A DNA stretch of 64,000 nt from JANYGA01 sp031420415 (GCA_031420415.1 JANOMT010000009.1:62001-126000); one strand, 5' to 3'. Positions 18,024-26,882 are shown, counted from the first letter of the stretch. The notes: a model not told the origin generated them from the sequence alone. Numbers and translations are program-made.

Positions 18024-19034
18024 CTAACGCTTGCGCAGACGCCCGACCATGTCGCGTGCGAACGTGAGCGCGGCGCGTTTTTTCTCATCGTAAAGCACGG
18101 TCGCTTGCGCGGGCGTCATGTGGCGACCGTGTTCGTAGAAAAAACCCACGCCTTCGCCAACGACGATCGTGCCCGCGTAGGCTATCGCACCTTTAATCGC
18201 GATGCCGGCGACGGGGACGAAGCCCGAGAGTTCGCGCGAGAGCGCGCGCCATCCGAGGCCGCCGCCGACGATCGGCAGCAGTTCCCAAATCTGGCTCATA
18301 TCGGGATCTTTGCCGTACGTCGCGCCGATCTGCATCATGAGCACGATCTGGATGCCCGTGATGCCGACGAGATCGCCCGCCGTGCTGACCGCACCCATCA
18401 CGATGCCGAGAAACGGGACGTTCTCGACCACGGCGCTCGCGGCCGCGAGTTTGAGCGCGTTCGATGCAGCATCGCGCGTGAGTTTTGCCCCGACGGTTTC
18501 GCGCATTGCGGGAAGGCGCCGGCCAATCGCGACTTCGATCCCTTTGCATCGGTCGATGATGTGCGGGAAGACGCGGCCGCGTAAACTCTCACGGTCGAGG
18601 TGTGGGATGGAATATTCGGCGACGGCGCCCGGGAGCGGTGCGCCCAGTGGTTGCGGCGTTGCAGCGACGACGGTGGGATCGACGGTGATCGCATACACGG
18701 GTAACTTGAGGAGGCATAGGAGGTCGAGCCGCGCGCCCGCTACGTCGCCGGGGCGACCGAAAAAAATGACGCACCGGGCGTCGGGCCCGAGGATGGTTTC
18801 GCGGCGCTCGGGGTCGATCGTTTCGATCGTCGATGCGGCGTCGTCGGGTACGACTGCGTCGACGGGAACCGCGAGAACGAGCGAGCGAAACGTGGCCACG
18901 AGACCCGGATCGCCGCAAAGCAGAAAACGAAACGGCTTTCGAGCTTCGACGTGAACCTTGCTGACGTTGACGCCTTTGCGAACGAGCGTCAGCAGATCGT
19001 TCGCGCCCATCGCGACGGCCTTGATATTCGTCAC
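18024..19034 (-). CDS. DUF697-type protein with degenerate GTPase-like N-domain
   Basis: 336 residues. The N-terminal half looks like a G-domain remnant: FRFLLCGDPGLVATFRSLV sits where a P-loop would be, but no GxxxxGK[ST] is present. The C-terminal half contains hydrophobic DUF697 helices (NALKLAAASAVVENVPFLG, GIQIVLMMQIGATYGKD). The start GTG overlaps the stop of the upstream protease gene (GTGA), so the two are translationally coupled. It is probably a membrane-associated partner of the protease; activity unknown. Confidence 0.75.
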   Translation of the reverse strand: MTNIKAVAMGANDLLTLVRKGVNVSKVHVEARKPFRFLLCGDPGLVATFRSLVLAVPVDAVVPDDAASTIETIDPERRETILGPDARCVIFFGRPGDVAGARLDLLCLLKLPVYAITVDPTVVAATPQPLGAPLPGAVAEYSIPHLDRESLRGRVFPHIIDRCKGIEVAIGRRLPAMRETVGAKLTRDAASNALKLAAASAVVENVPFLGIVMGAVSTAGDLVGITGIQIVLMMQIGATYGKDPDMSQIWELLPIVGGGLGWRALSRELSGFVPVAGIAIKGAIAYAGTIVVGEGVGFFYEHGRHMTPAQATVLYDEKKRAALTFARDMVGRLRKR

Positions 19035-21070
19035 AGCGTCGTCGGCGCCGCGGTACCTGTCGTGGCGCGCGCCTCTTTGAGCGGGTCGTCGGTGTAATCG
19101 AGATAGATTAAGCCGAGGAAGATCTCGAGCGCTTGCGCGCGCATGCCGCGTGCGTTTGCGACGTCGACGATCCGGCGATGTGACGCGACGGCTTCCTGGA
19201 CGATCGCTTGCGGTGTCGTGTTCGTATCGGCCGCGACGATTGCGGCGGCAGCAACTTCACCCGGGGTGAGATCGTCGTGCAGCATCGTTTGGAAATCGAG
19301 ACCGGTATTCTTCACGCGCGCCTGCAGGGCGATCTGTAACGTGCCGTAGCGATCTTCGGGATAGCCGACGCCCGTCATCGTGATGCGCGTCTGCAACTGT
19401 CGCGAACGCGCGAGATTGAGGATTTGTTCGGCTTGCGACGCGCCGACGGCAGCTTTACTGAGACCGTCGCCCGCTTTCAGCATGAGCGGTAGGAGCGCGT
19501 TGTAATCGGAGAGCGAGATGTCGCCGACAAAATCGAGCTGCGCGCGCGAGAGACGTTGGACGAAGTCGTTGAGATCGCCGAGCGAGACGTCGAGCAGTGC
19601 CAGCGACGCACGTGCGGCGTCGAGCGCGCGGACCATGTCGCCGTTCGTGCGCGAGATATCGTCGAACATGCGCGGATACGACGGTAACATCGCAAGCGAT
19701 TGCGCGGGCACGGGATCGAGTTGCAACGGCGCGGCGAGTTCTTTGAGGATATCGCTATTTTCTTTGACGAGTCCCGACTCTTTATTTTTCTCCATCGTGC
19801 CGACTTGCGCGATAGTCGCCGACGACTTCCCGTACGCGGCTTCCACGGAGCGGCCCATCGCGTTAAAGTTCTTGAGCACCGCATCGAGTCGACCGCCGGG
19901 CCGAACGTTGACGCGCGAGAAATCGGGGACACCGTACGAGACGTTCTGGACGCGGACGTTGACGGCTTTCGCTTGGTCGCGCCCGGCGTCGCGGCGCGAT
20001 GCGAGCGCAGCATTTGCGGCGAGGTCACGCGCCTGCACGTCGGCGAGTTCTTGACGTAATGGCGCGAGATTGGGGCGCGTCATGAGGAAGCGAGCCTGAC
20101 TTTCGCGGAGCGTACGCATGTTCGAGAGCGCGACCGTGCGCGTTGCCGGCGTGCCTTTTTCGGCTGCTTCCGCGAGTGTTTGTTGGCTCTTCTCGGTTTG
20201 ACCGAGCGCGATCTGCGTCTGCCCGAGGTGGAGCAACGCATCGGTATTCGTGGGTTCGGCGCGCAGGACCGTGCCGAACTTCAACGCCGCAATATTAAAC
20301 CGCGCGCTCTCCTGGTCGTGAAGGGCTTGAACGAGATTCTGATCGTTCGTGCGCTTTTTCGGATCGAGCTGATCGTATCCGACGAGATGTGCGACGCGAT
20401 CCGGAAAGCCGGGATGGCCCGCAAGATACTTATTGACTAAACTATCGTGGTTCGCTTCGGCGGCACCGAGGTGCTTCATGAACGAGACCATCGAGTCGGG
20501 ATCGTATCCCGCCCGCGTTATCAGCAGCAATCCGTACTGATCGGCTTGGAGCTCGTCGGCACGCGACTGCTTCGCCATCAGGCCCGCTTGGGCGATTTGG
20601 CCGAAGCGGTAGATGAACGGTGAGAAGATCGACGCGATGCCGAGGATGAGGTTGAGCGCCTGCGCTTTTGCCGGGAGCGTGACCGTATGGCGGCGTTCGT
20701 TGTGCCCGGTTTCATGACCGATGACGCCTGCGAGTTCGTCGTCGGATTGTACGAAATCGAGCAAGCCCTCATTAAGATAGACGTACCCGCCGCCGATCGT
20801 AAATGCGTTGACGTCGGGTGCGTCGAGGATCTTGACGTTGTACGGCAGATCGCGCCGCGCGACTTGGCCCCACACACGATTGCTGACGTCGTTGACCCAC
20901 GCGTTGAGCAGCGGATCGGAAACGACGTTGTATTGATTGAGGACCTGCTTCTCTTGCTCTTTAGCCTGCTGCACCTCGGCAGCGGTCGAAAGAGCGGATG
21001 CAGGCGCGGGAATCGCGACGAGCAGCAAGGGCAGGATCAGGGCGGCATGGGCGATGCGGCGGAACGGCAT
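19031..21070 (-). CDS. M48-family metalloprotease with TPR-like region
   Basis: 679 residues with a signal peptide (ALILPLLLVAIPAPASA). The peptidase domain has HETGH at 119-123 and the second zinc-ligand motif ADELQAD at 171-177, as in BepA/LoiP-type M48 proteases of the envelope. Residues about 260-330 are TPR-like (TNTDALLHLGQTQIALGQTE). A 300-residue helical C-terminal part has no recognised family. It probably acts in periplasmic protein quality control. ATG at 21070 is chosen over an in-frame GTG 9 bases earlier because GAGGTG forms its ribosome site. Confidence 0.87.
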   Translation of the reverse strand: MPFRRIAHAALILPLLLVAIPAPASALSTAAEVQQAKEQEKQVLNQYNVVSDPLLNAWVNDVSNRVWGQVARRDLPYNVKILDAPDVNAFTIGGGYVYLNEGLLDFVQSDDELAGVIGHETGHNERRHTVTLPAKAQALNLILGIASIFSPFIYRFGQIAQAGLMAKQSRADELQADQYGLLLITRAGYDPDSMVSFMKHLGAAEANHDSLVNKYLAGHPGFPDRVAHLVGYDQLDPKKRTNDQNLVQALHDQESARFNIAALKFGTVLRAEPTNTDALLHLGQTQIALGQTEKSQQTLAEAAEKGTPATRTVALSNMRTLRESQARFLMTRPNLAPLRQELADVQARDLAANAALASRRDAGRDQAKAVNVRVQNVSYGVPDFSRVNVRPGGRLDAVLKNFNAMGRSVEAAYGKSSATIAQVGTMEKNKESGLVKENSDILKELAAPLQLDPVPAQSLAMLPSYPRMFDDISRTNGDMVRALDAARASLALLDVSLGDLNDFVQRLSRAQLDFVGDISLSDYNALLPLMLKAGDGLSKAAVGASQAEQILNLARSRQLQTRITMTGVGYPEDRYGTLQIALQARVKNTGLDFQTMLHDDLTPGEVAAAAIVAADTNTTPQAIVQEAVASHRRIVDVANARGMRAQALEIFLGLIYLDYTDDPLKEARATTGTAAPTTL

Positions 21071-21299
21071 GGGTCTCACCTCGGGGCGACGACGGTGAAG
21101 GTGGGGGCGAAAGTTATTCGCCGTTTTGAGACGATTACATCGTGGTTACGTGCTGAGGGAAGCGACGGTTCCGTGGAGATCGTGTGCATAACGTGCGAAT
21201 GTTGTGCGTCGCGTGTGGACGACACAAGGTTGCGGCTCCTCCGGCGTGGCACCCGACGGCTGTAATGAGAGACGCACGGAACGGGAAGAACGCGCGCTG

Positions 21300-22151
21300 A
21301 TGGTCCGTGGGACGGCCGCGGGGCTGGAATTGGTCTTTGCCGGGCGCCCGTTCGCCGACGCGTGGACGGAGATTGCGGCGCGCCTCGCGGAGCGACCCGA
21401 TTTTTACCGTGGTAGCAACGCAACCGCAATCTTCGATGGAGACGCGCCAGACGACGCTGCGATCGCGACGCTCGTCGCGACGGTCGCGCGACACGGTATC
21501 GTACTGCAGGGCTTTTACGGTAGCGAGGCCGTTGGGGTTGCGGCCGCTCGCCACGATCTCGGCTATCTCGGTGAGCCGCCCCGACCGAACGTTGCGAGCT
21601 TCGAACGCAAGCGCGCCGCGCGCGACCGCGCCTCCGAACTCACCGAACGCGCCCGCTCCCTCGAACCCGATTTCGCCGGAGCACGGGCAGATATCGCGAA
21701 CCGTCGCGCACGCGGCGAATCGTCGGTCCCAAAGCCCGTTTTCGCAGCGCCGACCGCACCCGTCGCGGCCGCACCCGCAAACGTCGTGCTCCCGATCGCA
21801 ACCGTTCCCGCGTCGCCCCTAACGCTCTATCATCGCGGAACGCTCCGCGGCGGCCAAGTCTTGCAGCAGTTTGGGTCGATCGTCGTCGTCGGCGACGTCA
21901 ACCCGGGCGCCGAGCTCGTGGCCACGGGCGATATCGTCGTCTTCGGCGCGCTTCGCGGAACCGCACACGCGGGCGCGCAGGGCGATACGGCCGCGCGCGT
22001 CTATGCGCTGGAATTGCAACCGACACAACTACGGATCGCGACGTGCATCGCGGCGGGCGACGAAGCGCAAAGCGAGCGCGGCCCCGAAGTCGCCTTCATC
22101 GACGGCGACCGGATCGCGATCGCCGCGAACGCAAAGCTGGGAGCGACATGA
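21300..22151 (+). CDS. minC: Septum site-determining protein MinC
   Basis: 283 residues. The C-terminal beta-helix domain is clear: YHRGTLRGGQVLQQFGSIVV, GDVNPGAELVATGDIVVFG and LRGTAHAGAQGDTAARVYAL, the region that binds MinD and FtsZ tails. The N-terminal FtsZ-inhibiting domain (residues 1-100) is divergent but placed correctly. A proline/alanine linker joins them. It opens the min operon and its stop overlaps the first minD start by 3 bp. Start ATG 21300 is favoured as the first residue before the conserved N-domain strand. Confidence 0.88.
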   Translation: MVRGTAAGLELVFAGRPFADAWTEIAARLAERPDFYRGSNATAIFDGDAPDDAAIATLVATVARHGIVLQGFYGSEAVGVAAARHDLGYLGEPPRPNVASFERKRAARDRASELTERARSLEPDFAGARADIANRRARGESSVPKPVFAAPTAPVAAAPANVVLPIATVPASPLTLYHRGTLRGGQVLQQFGSIVVVGDVNPGAELVATGDIVVFGALRGTAHAGAQGDTAARVYALELQPTQLRIATCIAAGDEAQSERGPEVAFIDGDRIAIAANAKLGAT

Positions 22152-22939
22152 GCGGACGACGCATCGTCATCACCTCTGGCAAAGGCGGCGTCGGTAAGAC
22201 GACGACGACCGTCAACGTCGGCGCGGCGCTCGCGAAGCGCGGTCACAAAGTCGTGCTGGTCGATACCGATATCGGTTTACGCAACCTCGATCTCGTGCTC
22301 GGCGTCGAAAAGCGCATCGTCTTCGATCTCGTCGAAGTCGTGGAAGGCCGGTGCCAATTACGCCAAGCGCTCATCAAAGATAAGCGTTTCGAATCGCTCT
22401 CGATGTTGCCCGCGGCGCAGACGCGCGAAAAAGAAGCGGTGAGCGAAGCGCAGATGAGCGCGGTGATCGACGAGCTCGCCGAGATGGCGGATTTCGTGTT
22501 GATCGATTGCCCTGCGGGGATCGAGCACGGCTTCCGCAGCGCGATCGCCGGTGCCAAAGAAGCGATCGTCGTAACGACGCCCGAGGTCAGCGCGATTCGC
22601 GATGCCGATCGCGTCGTCGGCAAGCTGACGGCGGCGAAGATTCCCTTCCGGCTCATCGTCAATCGCGTGCGACCCGAAATGGTCAAAAGCGGTGACATGA
22701 TGTCCGTCGACGACGTTTGCGAGATCCTCGCATCGGAGTTACTCGGCGCCGTCCCCGATGATGAAGAGATCATCGATACGACGAATCGCGGCGAACCGAT
22801 CGTACTCGACGAGACGAACAAACTCGCGATCGTTTACGACAAGATCGCGCGCCGACTCGAGGGCGAACTCGTACCTTTTACGACCTTCGACACACCGAAT
22901 TTCTTGAGCCGCATGCTCACGATCTTTAAGGCGGGTTAG
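22148..22939 (+). CDS. minD: Septum site-determining ATPase MinD (copy 1)
   Basis: A 263-residue ParA/MinD ATPase. Deviant Walker A KGGVGKT lies at 12-18, VDTDIGLRNLDLVLG is the switch I region, VLIDCPAGIEHGF is Walker B/switch II, and TTPEVSAIRDADRVVG is typical of MinD. The C-terminal amphipathic helix (NFLSRMLTIFK) should give membrane binding. A second, distinct minD follows after 2 bp, so this is one of two paralogues. Which one partners MinC or MinE cannot be decided from sequence. Confidence 0.93.
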   Translation: MSGRRIVITSGKGGVGKTTTTVNVGAALAKRGHKVVLVDTDIGLRNLDLVLGVEKRIVFDLVEVVEGRCQLRQALIKDKRFESLSMLPAAQTREKEAVSEAQMSAVIDELAEMADFVLIDCPAGIEHGFRSAIAGAKEAIVVTTPEVSAIRDADRVVGKLTAAKIPFRLIVNRVRPEMVKSGDMMSVDDVCEILASELLGAVPDDEEIIDTTNRGEPIVLDETNKLAIVYDKIARRLEGELVPFTTFDTPNFLSRMLTIFKAG

Positions 22940-22941
22940 AC

Positions 22942-23784
22942 ATGGAAGCACGCGTGCAACGCGAACCGGCTCGCGCAACCGCTCCCCCGCGCGGACGCGC
23001 GATCGTCATCACCTCCGGTAAAGGCGGTGTCGGAAAGACGACGACGACGGCGAACGTCGGTACGGCGCTCGCGGCGCTCGGACACAAAGTCGTGCTCGTC
23101 GATGCCGATGTCGGCTTGCGCAATCTCGACATCGTGCTCGGGCTCGAGAGTCGCGTCAAATTTCATCTTCTCGACGTGCTCGAAGAAAAGGCGACGCTCG
23201 ACGAAGCGCTCGTCCGCGATAAGCGTAGCGAAAATCTCTCGCTGCTCGCCGCCGCGCAAACGCGCGAAAAAGAAGACGTCGTCACCGCGCATATGGTCGC
23301 GCTCATCGAACGCCTGCGCGAACGTTTCGAATACGTCCTCATCGATTGCCCGGCGGGCATCGAGATGGGATTTAAGAACGCAATCGCGGGGGCGAATCAC
23401 GCCATCGTCGTCTGCACGCCGGAAGTTTCGGCCGTGCGCGATGCCGACCGCGTCGTTGGTTTACTGCCAAATGATTGGCGCCCCGAGCTCATCATCAATC
23501 GGCTGCGACCCCTGCTCGTGAAGAAGGGCAAGATGCTCTCGGTCGACGATGTCAATGGAATATTACGGCTCCCGTTGCTCGGCGTGATCGCCGACGAACC
23601 GGGCGTGATCGTTGCGACCAATCGCGGCGAGCCACTCGCCCTCGACGCCGCCTCGGAGACGGGCGCGGCCTATCGCGCGATCGCAGCGAAGCTCGCGGGC
23701 GCCGATATCGCGGCGCCTTCCGTGCGCGTACCGAGTACGGGCTTCTTTTCGAAACTCGGATCGCTTTTCGGAGGGCGCGGGTAG
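22942..23784 (+). CDS. minD: Septum site-determining ATPase MinD (copy 2)
   Basis: A 280-residue MinD paralogue. An extra basic, proline-containing N-terminus of about 20 residues precedes the P-loop KGGVGKT at 27-33. VDADVGLRNLDIVLG, VLIDCPAGIEMGFKN and CTPEVSAVRDADRVVG are all conserved. It ends in a canonical membrane-targeting helix (GFFSKLGSLFGG), closer to the usual MinD tail than copy 1. The ATG follows the first minD stop by 2 bp and its stop overlaps the minE GTG by one base. Both copies look catalytically complete, so neither is an obvious pseudogene. Confidence 0.93.
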   Translation: MEARVQREPARATAPPRGRAIVITSGKGGVGKTTTTANVGTALAALGHKVVLVDADVGLRNLDIVLGLESRVKFHLLDVLEEKATLDEALVRDKRSENLSLLAAAQTREKEDVVTAHMVALIERLRERFEYVLIDCPAGIEMGFKNAIAGANHAIVVCTPEVSAVRDADRVVGLLPNDWRPELIINRLRPLLVKKGKMLSVDDVNGILRLPLLGVIADEPGVIVATNRGEPLALDAASETGAAYRAIAAKLAGADIAAPSVRVPSTGFFSKLGSLFGGRG

Positions 23785-24305
23785 TGTTCGATTTTCTTAA
23801 AACGCTTTTCAACCCGCCGCCACCATCGAGTACGACGGCGAAAGAGCGGCTGCGGCTCGTGCTGCTCTCTGATCATCTCTCGCTCTCACCCGAGACCCTC
23901 GCGGCACTAAAGGCCGACCTGCTCGCGGTGATATCGCGCTACGTAGAGATCGATTCGTCGCACGCCGACGTGACGTTCGAACATCGCGAGAACGACGTCG
24001 CGGTGCTCGCGAGCATTCCGATTACGGGCGTCCGCGAGCGGACCCACCCGCCCGTGCCATCCCTTACAACCGCGGTAACCGTCGCGCAACCGCCTCCGCC
24101 AGTGGAAGCTGTCGCGAGTATCGATATGCCGCCCGAAACGTACGCGACGGTCGCGTCGAAGCCAAGCGAAAATGGCGCACCTGCGATACAGGCCGACGCA
24201 CCCGTCTCGGCTGCCGCGCGCCGTCGTCGGCGCAAAAAAGCGCAAAATGCCGCGAATCGCCCGAATGCGAACGGCCAACATGTAGGCAAGCCGGCCCAGG
24301 CGTAG
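23784..24305 (+). CDS. minE: MinE with long basic C-terminal extension
   Basis: 173 residues, about twice the usual MinE. Residues 1-78 are MinE: the membrane helix MFDFLKTLF, the anti-MinCD helix AKERLRLVLLSDHLSLSPE, then the dimerisation beta strands (ISRYVEIDSSHADVTFEH). Residues about 85-150 are Pro/Ala/Val-rich and probably disordered. The last 28 residues are strongly basic (AARRRRRKKAQNAANR). GTG start overlaps the minD stop by one base. The tail has no recognised family; nucleic-acid or membrane binding is a guess. Confidence 0.85.
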   Translation: MFDFLKTLFNPPPPSSTTAKERLRLVLLSDHLSLSPETLAALKADLLAVISRYVEIDSSHADVTFEHRENDVAVLASIPITGVRERTHPPVPSLTTAVTVAQPPPPVEAVASIDMPPETYATVASKPSENGAPAIQADAPVSAAARRRRRKKAQNAANRPNANGQHVGKPAQA

Positions 24306-24332
24306 GGCGACGGCCGAGCCAAGTTCGCGAAC

Positions 24333-25430
24333 GTGGAACGGCCCTGGTACGAATCGTTTAATTGGGTGATGGCGGGCGCGACGCTCGTTCTCTCCCTTTA
24401 TGGTGTCGTGCTCATCCATTCAGCCGACCTCCACGATCCCGGTGCCGCGAGCGAGTGGCGCAAACAACTCATCTACATCGGGCTCGGCACGATCGTGATG
24501 TCGATCTTCGCATCGATCGATTATCACAAGTGGCAACGTTGGGCGTTCGGGCTCTACATCGGAAATCTCGCGCTGCTCGGGCTCGTGATGATCGGAGGCC
24601 GGAGCGCCCTCGGCGCGCAGCGATGGATCAATCTGGGCTTCATTCAATTTCAGCCATCGGAGCCCGCGAAGCTCGTCCTTGCGATCTGCATCGCGGCGAC
24701 GATCGCACGAACGGTGAGCGTCGGGTGGCGCGAGATGGGGCAGGCGATCTTCATGGTCGCCGTGCCCGCACTCCTCATCCTCAAACAACCCGATCTCGGC
24801 ACCTCACTCGTCATCGGCGCAATCTTGAGTGCGGAGCTTTTCTTCGGCGTTTCGAAGGCGTGGTATTTTGGTGCGTATGCGGCGGGGGCTGCCGCGCTCG
24901 CCGCATTTGTCGTCGGCACGAAATACGTGCTCAAACCGTTCCAACGCAGTCGATTACTGGTCTTCTTACATCCCGATGCCGATCTGCAGGGTGTCGGCTG
25001 GAATCTCAACCAGTCGAAAATCGCCGTCGGCAGCGGCGAACTCTTCGGGAAAGGCTTACATCACGGGACGCAAACGCAGCTCAACTTCGTCCCCGAACAT
25101 TCGCGTGATTTCATCTTCACGGTCGTCGGCGAAGAACTCGGTTACGTCGGGTCGCTCGCGCTCATCGCCCTCTATGCGATCGTGCTTTTCGGTGCGTTTC
25201 GTGCGATGCTCGCCGCGCGCGATCGGTTCGGCGTGTTGCTCGCCGCGGGTCTCGTGGCGATGCTCGCGTTCCACATCATGATCAATATCGGCATGACCGT
25301 CGGCATCATGCCGATTACGGGCATCCCACTCCCATTCATGTCGTACGGCGGCACGGCAATCCTCACCGATTTCGCGGCCATTGGCTTACTGCTAAATATT
25401 TACGTGCAACGCGACAAGCTGGTGTTTTGA
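24333..25430 (+). CDS. rodA: RodA-type SEDS peptidoglycan glycosyltransferase
   Basis: 365 residues with ten or so membrane helices, of the SEDS family (RodA/FtsW/SpoVE). Conserved segments are RWINLGFIQFQPSEPAKL, KQPDLGTSLVI, GKGLHHGTQTQLNFVPEHSRDFIFTVVGEELG and GIPLPFMSYGGTAI. The length and the min neighbourhood suit RodA, which polymerises glycan strands during elongation. GTG start 27 bp after minE. This is the last gene of the operon before the accessory region. Confidence 0.92.
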   Translation: MERPWYESFNWVMAGATLVLSLYGVVLIHSADLHDPGAASEWRKQLIYIGLGTIVMSIFASIDYHKWQRWAFGLYIGNLALLGLVMIGGRSALGAQRWINLGFIQFQPSEPAKLVLAICIAATIARTVSVGWREMGQAIFMVAVPALLILKQPDLGTSLVIGAILSAELFFGVSKAWYFGAYAAGAAALAAFVVGTKYVLKPFQRSRLLVFLHPDADLQGVGWNLNQSKIAVGSGELFGKGLHHGTQTQLNFVPEHSRDFIFTVVGEELGYVGSLALIALYAIVLFGAFRAMLAARDRFGVLLAAGLVAMLAFHIMINIGMTVGIMPITGIPLPFMSYGGTAILTDFAAIGLLLNIYVQRDKLVF

Positions 25431-25747
25431 GTGATGATGTGATTCGATCATCGGCGATGAACGGTTCCGTTACGAGCGTTCTCGCAATGGAATCGCCGAG
25501 CTGACCGAAGCACGGTCGCCGCTCGAAAAGTCGCGACCGGATCGCGCGGGAATCCGTGTCGATCGTCCTGCTCGAACCGGCGACGCTTGTGCGAGCAGGC
25601 ACGGGAGACCGCCGAAGAGGTCCCTACCGCCGGGCTCACACCGGGCGCAGACACCGTGTTCGGGCCACAGGTGCCCCAAAGCGCATTGTAAGCTTTTCGG
25701 ACGTTTTGGGTCGGACGTCCCCACCTCACTCCATCGGAGCTTGCACA
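25431..25747. other. Intergenic stretch after rodA with no convincing gene
   Basis: These 317 bases hold open frames on both strands, but none with recognisable protein. A small inverted repeat (GGACGT...ACGTCC near 25700-25722) has no T tract. I see no riboswitch or RNA I can name. It marks the left edge of the accessory zone between rodA and rng. Confidence 0.4.
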
Positions 25748-26230
25748 ATGAATGACCAGCACGCCCCCGCGCCGCGACTGCTCTCTTCGCCTGAAGCGAC
25801 CGTCGTCGCCGAGCTGCTTTTACCCGATGTCTTTAAGCGCTTTACGACCGATCTTTTGCGCTCGCCCGCGCGGAGATCGCTCTGGCGAAATCTGCCGGTC
25901 CCTTCGTCGCGGCCGCGGTCTTTGGGTTCGGGGCGTTTCTCGCACTTTACGGCCACGCTTATCGCCGCGATCGCACTCGCGTTGCCGCTTTGGGCCGCAG
26001 CGCTCATCGTGACGATCCTCTCTCTCGCCGGAGCCGCAGGCGCCGCCGATTCGATCCCGCGTCTCAGGCGAAATCTTCACGTCGATGCCGAGACCCTCAA
26101 GATGGTACTCGTCAAGGACTGCTCGCGGATTCGCCTGGTAATGCGCGATAGGGCGTCGGTGGTTCGCCTACGATCGTTTTGCTTCATGCGGCCATTAGAC
26201 GCGGCGCTTCATTTGATTTTCAGGGAATAA
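25748..26230 (+). CDS. Hypothetical 160-residue protein with membrane segment
   Basis: Not recognised. A 160-residue frame starts at an ATG about 9 bases after a GGAG. Residues 1-60 are mixed polar (LSSPEATVVAELLLPDVFKR). A hydrophobic stretch (TLIAAIALALPLWAAALIV) lies around residues 68-100, and the C-terminus is basic. Composition matches the host rather than the low-GC DNA that follows. It may be a real small membrane protein or a remnant. Confidence 0.4.
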   Translation: MNDQHAPAPRLLSSPEATVVAELLLPDVFKRFTTDLLRSPARRSLWRNLPVPSSRPRSLGSGRFSHFTATLIAAIALALPLWAAALIVTILSLAGAAGAADSIPRLRRNLHVDAETLKMVLVKDCSRIRLVMRDRASVVRLRSFCFMRPLDAALHLIFRE

Positions 26231-26290
26231 CTTTTGCGCCTTACGCCCGAAGTGACGCGTGAACGTTTACACATCCGAAAGCCGGCAATG

Positions 26291-26317
26291 GGGTCATGTT
26301 GTATGACCCTGCTTTTC
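26291..26317 (+). terminator. Hairpin with short T run
   Basis: GGGTCAT at 26291-26297 and ATGACCC at 26303-26309 form a perfect 7-bp stem with a 5-base loop, followed by TGCTTTTC. This suits a weak intrinsic terminator for the preceding small gene. The same bases hold a possible ATG (26296) of the interrupted frame downstream, so the hairpin could instead mask that start. Confidence 0.4.
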
Positions 26318-26763
26318 CTCGTACGCTAGCACCCTTTTCATTCGACAAGTCCCGTACCTACGTAGCTCAGAGTAAGGCGACAGCGGCTCCGCCAAATCCG
26401 TAGCCCGTAATTCTTGGAGGAGTTGTTTTAGCGGCAGGCGGCATAGCTACCAATATTGACCTTGCTGCATTTGCAGGGGAGCTTGCTCCGATCGTCTTAA
26501 TTGGAGTTGCGAAAAGCGTGTTAGTTACGTTTACAGCTGGAGGGGCGGGCCTCGGTACTGATATGGCTATATACGCTACAGAAATGACTTCCGCGGAAGT
26601 ATTGCCGGCACATAACTGGGCTGTCGTAACGCTATTTAGTAATGATCCGCCGCGAACTTATGCTAATCCACCCCAAGGTGTTCAGCAAGGATCGGGTGGG
26701 TCAACCAATGGTGGCATTTTTGGAACCATTCCCGTTACGACGTCGAGCAACTCAGCGCATTGA
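26296..26763 (+). pseudogene. Low-GC hypothetical frame interrupted by one amber codon
   Basis: From ATG 26296 the frame runs to TGA 26761 with a single in-frame TAG at 26401. After the TAG the translation reads PVILGGVVLAAGGIATN, then continues as a glycine/alanine-rich hydrophobic region (residues 37-80) and a Ser/Gly/Asn-rich tail ending TTSSNSAH. The largest uninterrupted part has a GTG at 26518 and encodes 81 residues. No family is recognised. It could be a nonsense-mutated gene from a foreign source or a shorter expressed peptide. Confidence 0.35.
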
Positions 26764-26882
26764 TTACTTTCCATTTTAATGTTTTTTTGCTGAGCTTCTT
26801 TGGCATGCTCGGTGGTGCTTTTAGTTTGGGAGTTTTCGTAACTATGTATCTTCGGCGGTCTCGGCGAAAAGGGACCCATTAG
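26760..26882 (+). CDS. Possible 40-residue membrane peptide
   Basis: A short frame starting at TTG 26760, overlapping the stop of the preceding frame by 4 bases (TTGA). It encodes one strong hydrophobic helix (FLLSFFGMLGGAFSLGVFV) followed by a basic tail (YLRRSRRKGTH). This is the classic shape of a small single-pass membrane protein with an in-positive end. No homologue is recognised; its coupling to the upstream frame is the main support. Confidence 0.3.
   Translation: MITFHFNVFLLSFFGMLGGAFSLGVFVTMYLRRSRRKGTH

Noticed and set aside
23782..24305. Longer frame from 23475 as the start of minE
   Set aside because: The upstream part overlaps minD copy 2 in another frame; the MinE core starts exactly at GTG 23784.
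25556..26230. 224-codon version of the small membrane-protein gene
   Set aside because: The first 64 codons show no protein-like character, and an ATG with a ribosome site occurs at 25748.
26356..26420. tRNA-like TAGCTCAG string
   Set aside because: No acceptor stem, anticodon arm or GTTCRANNC T-loop could be folded around it.
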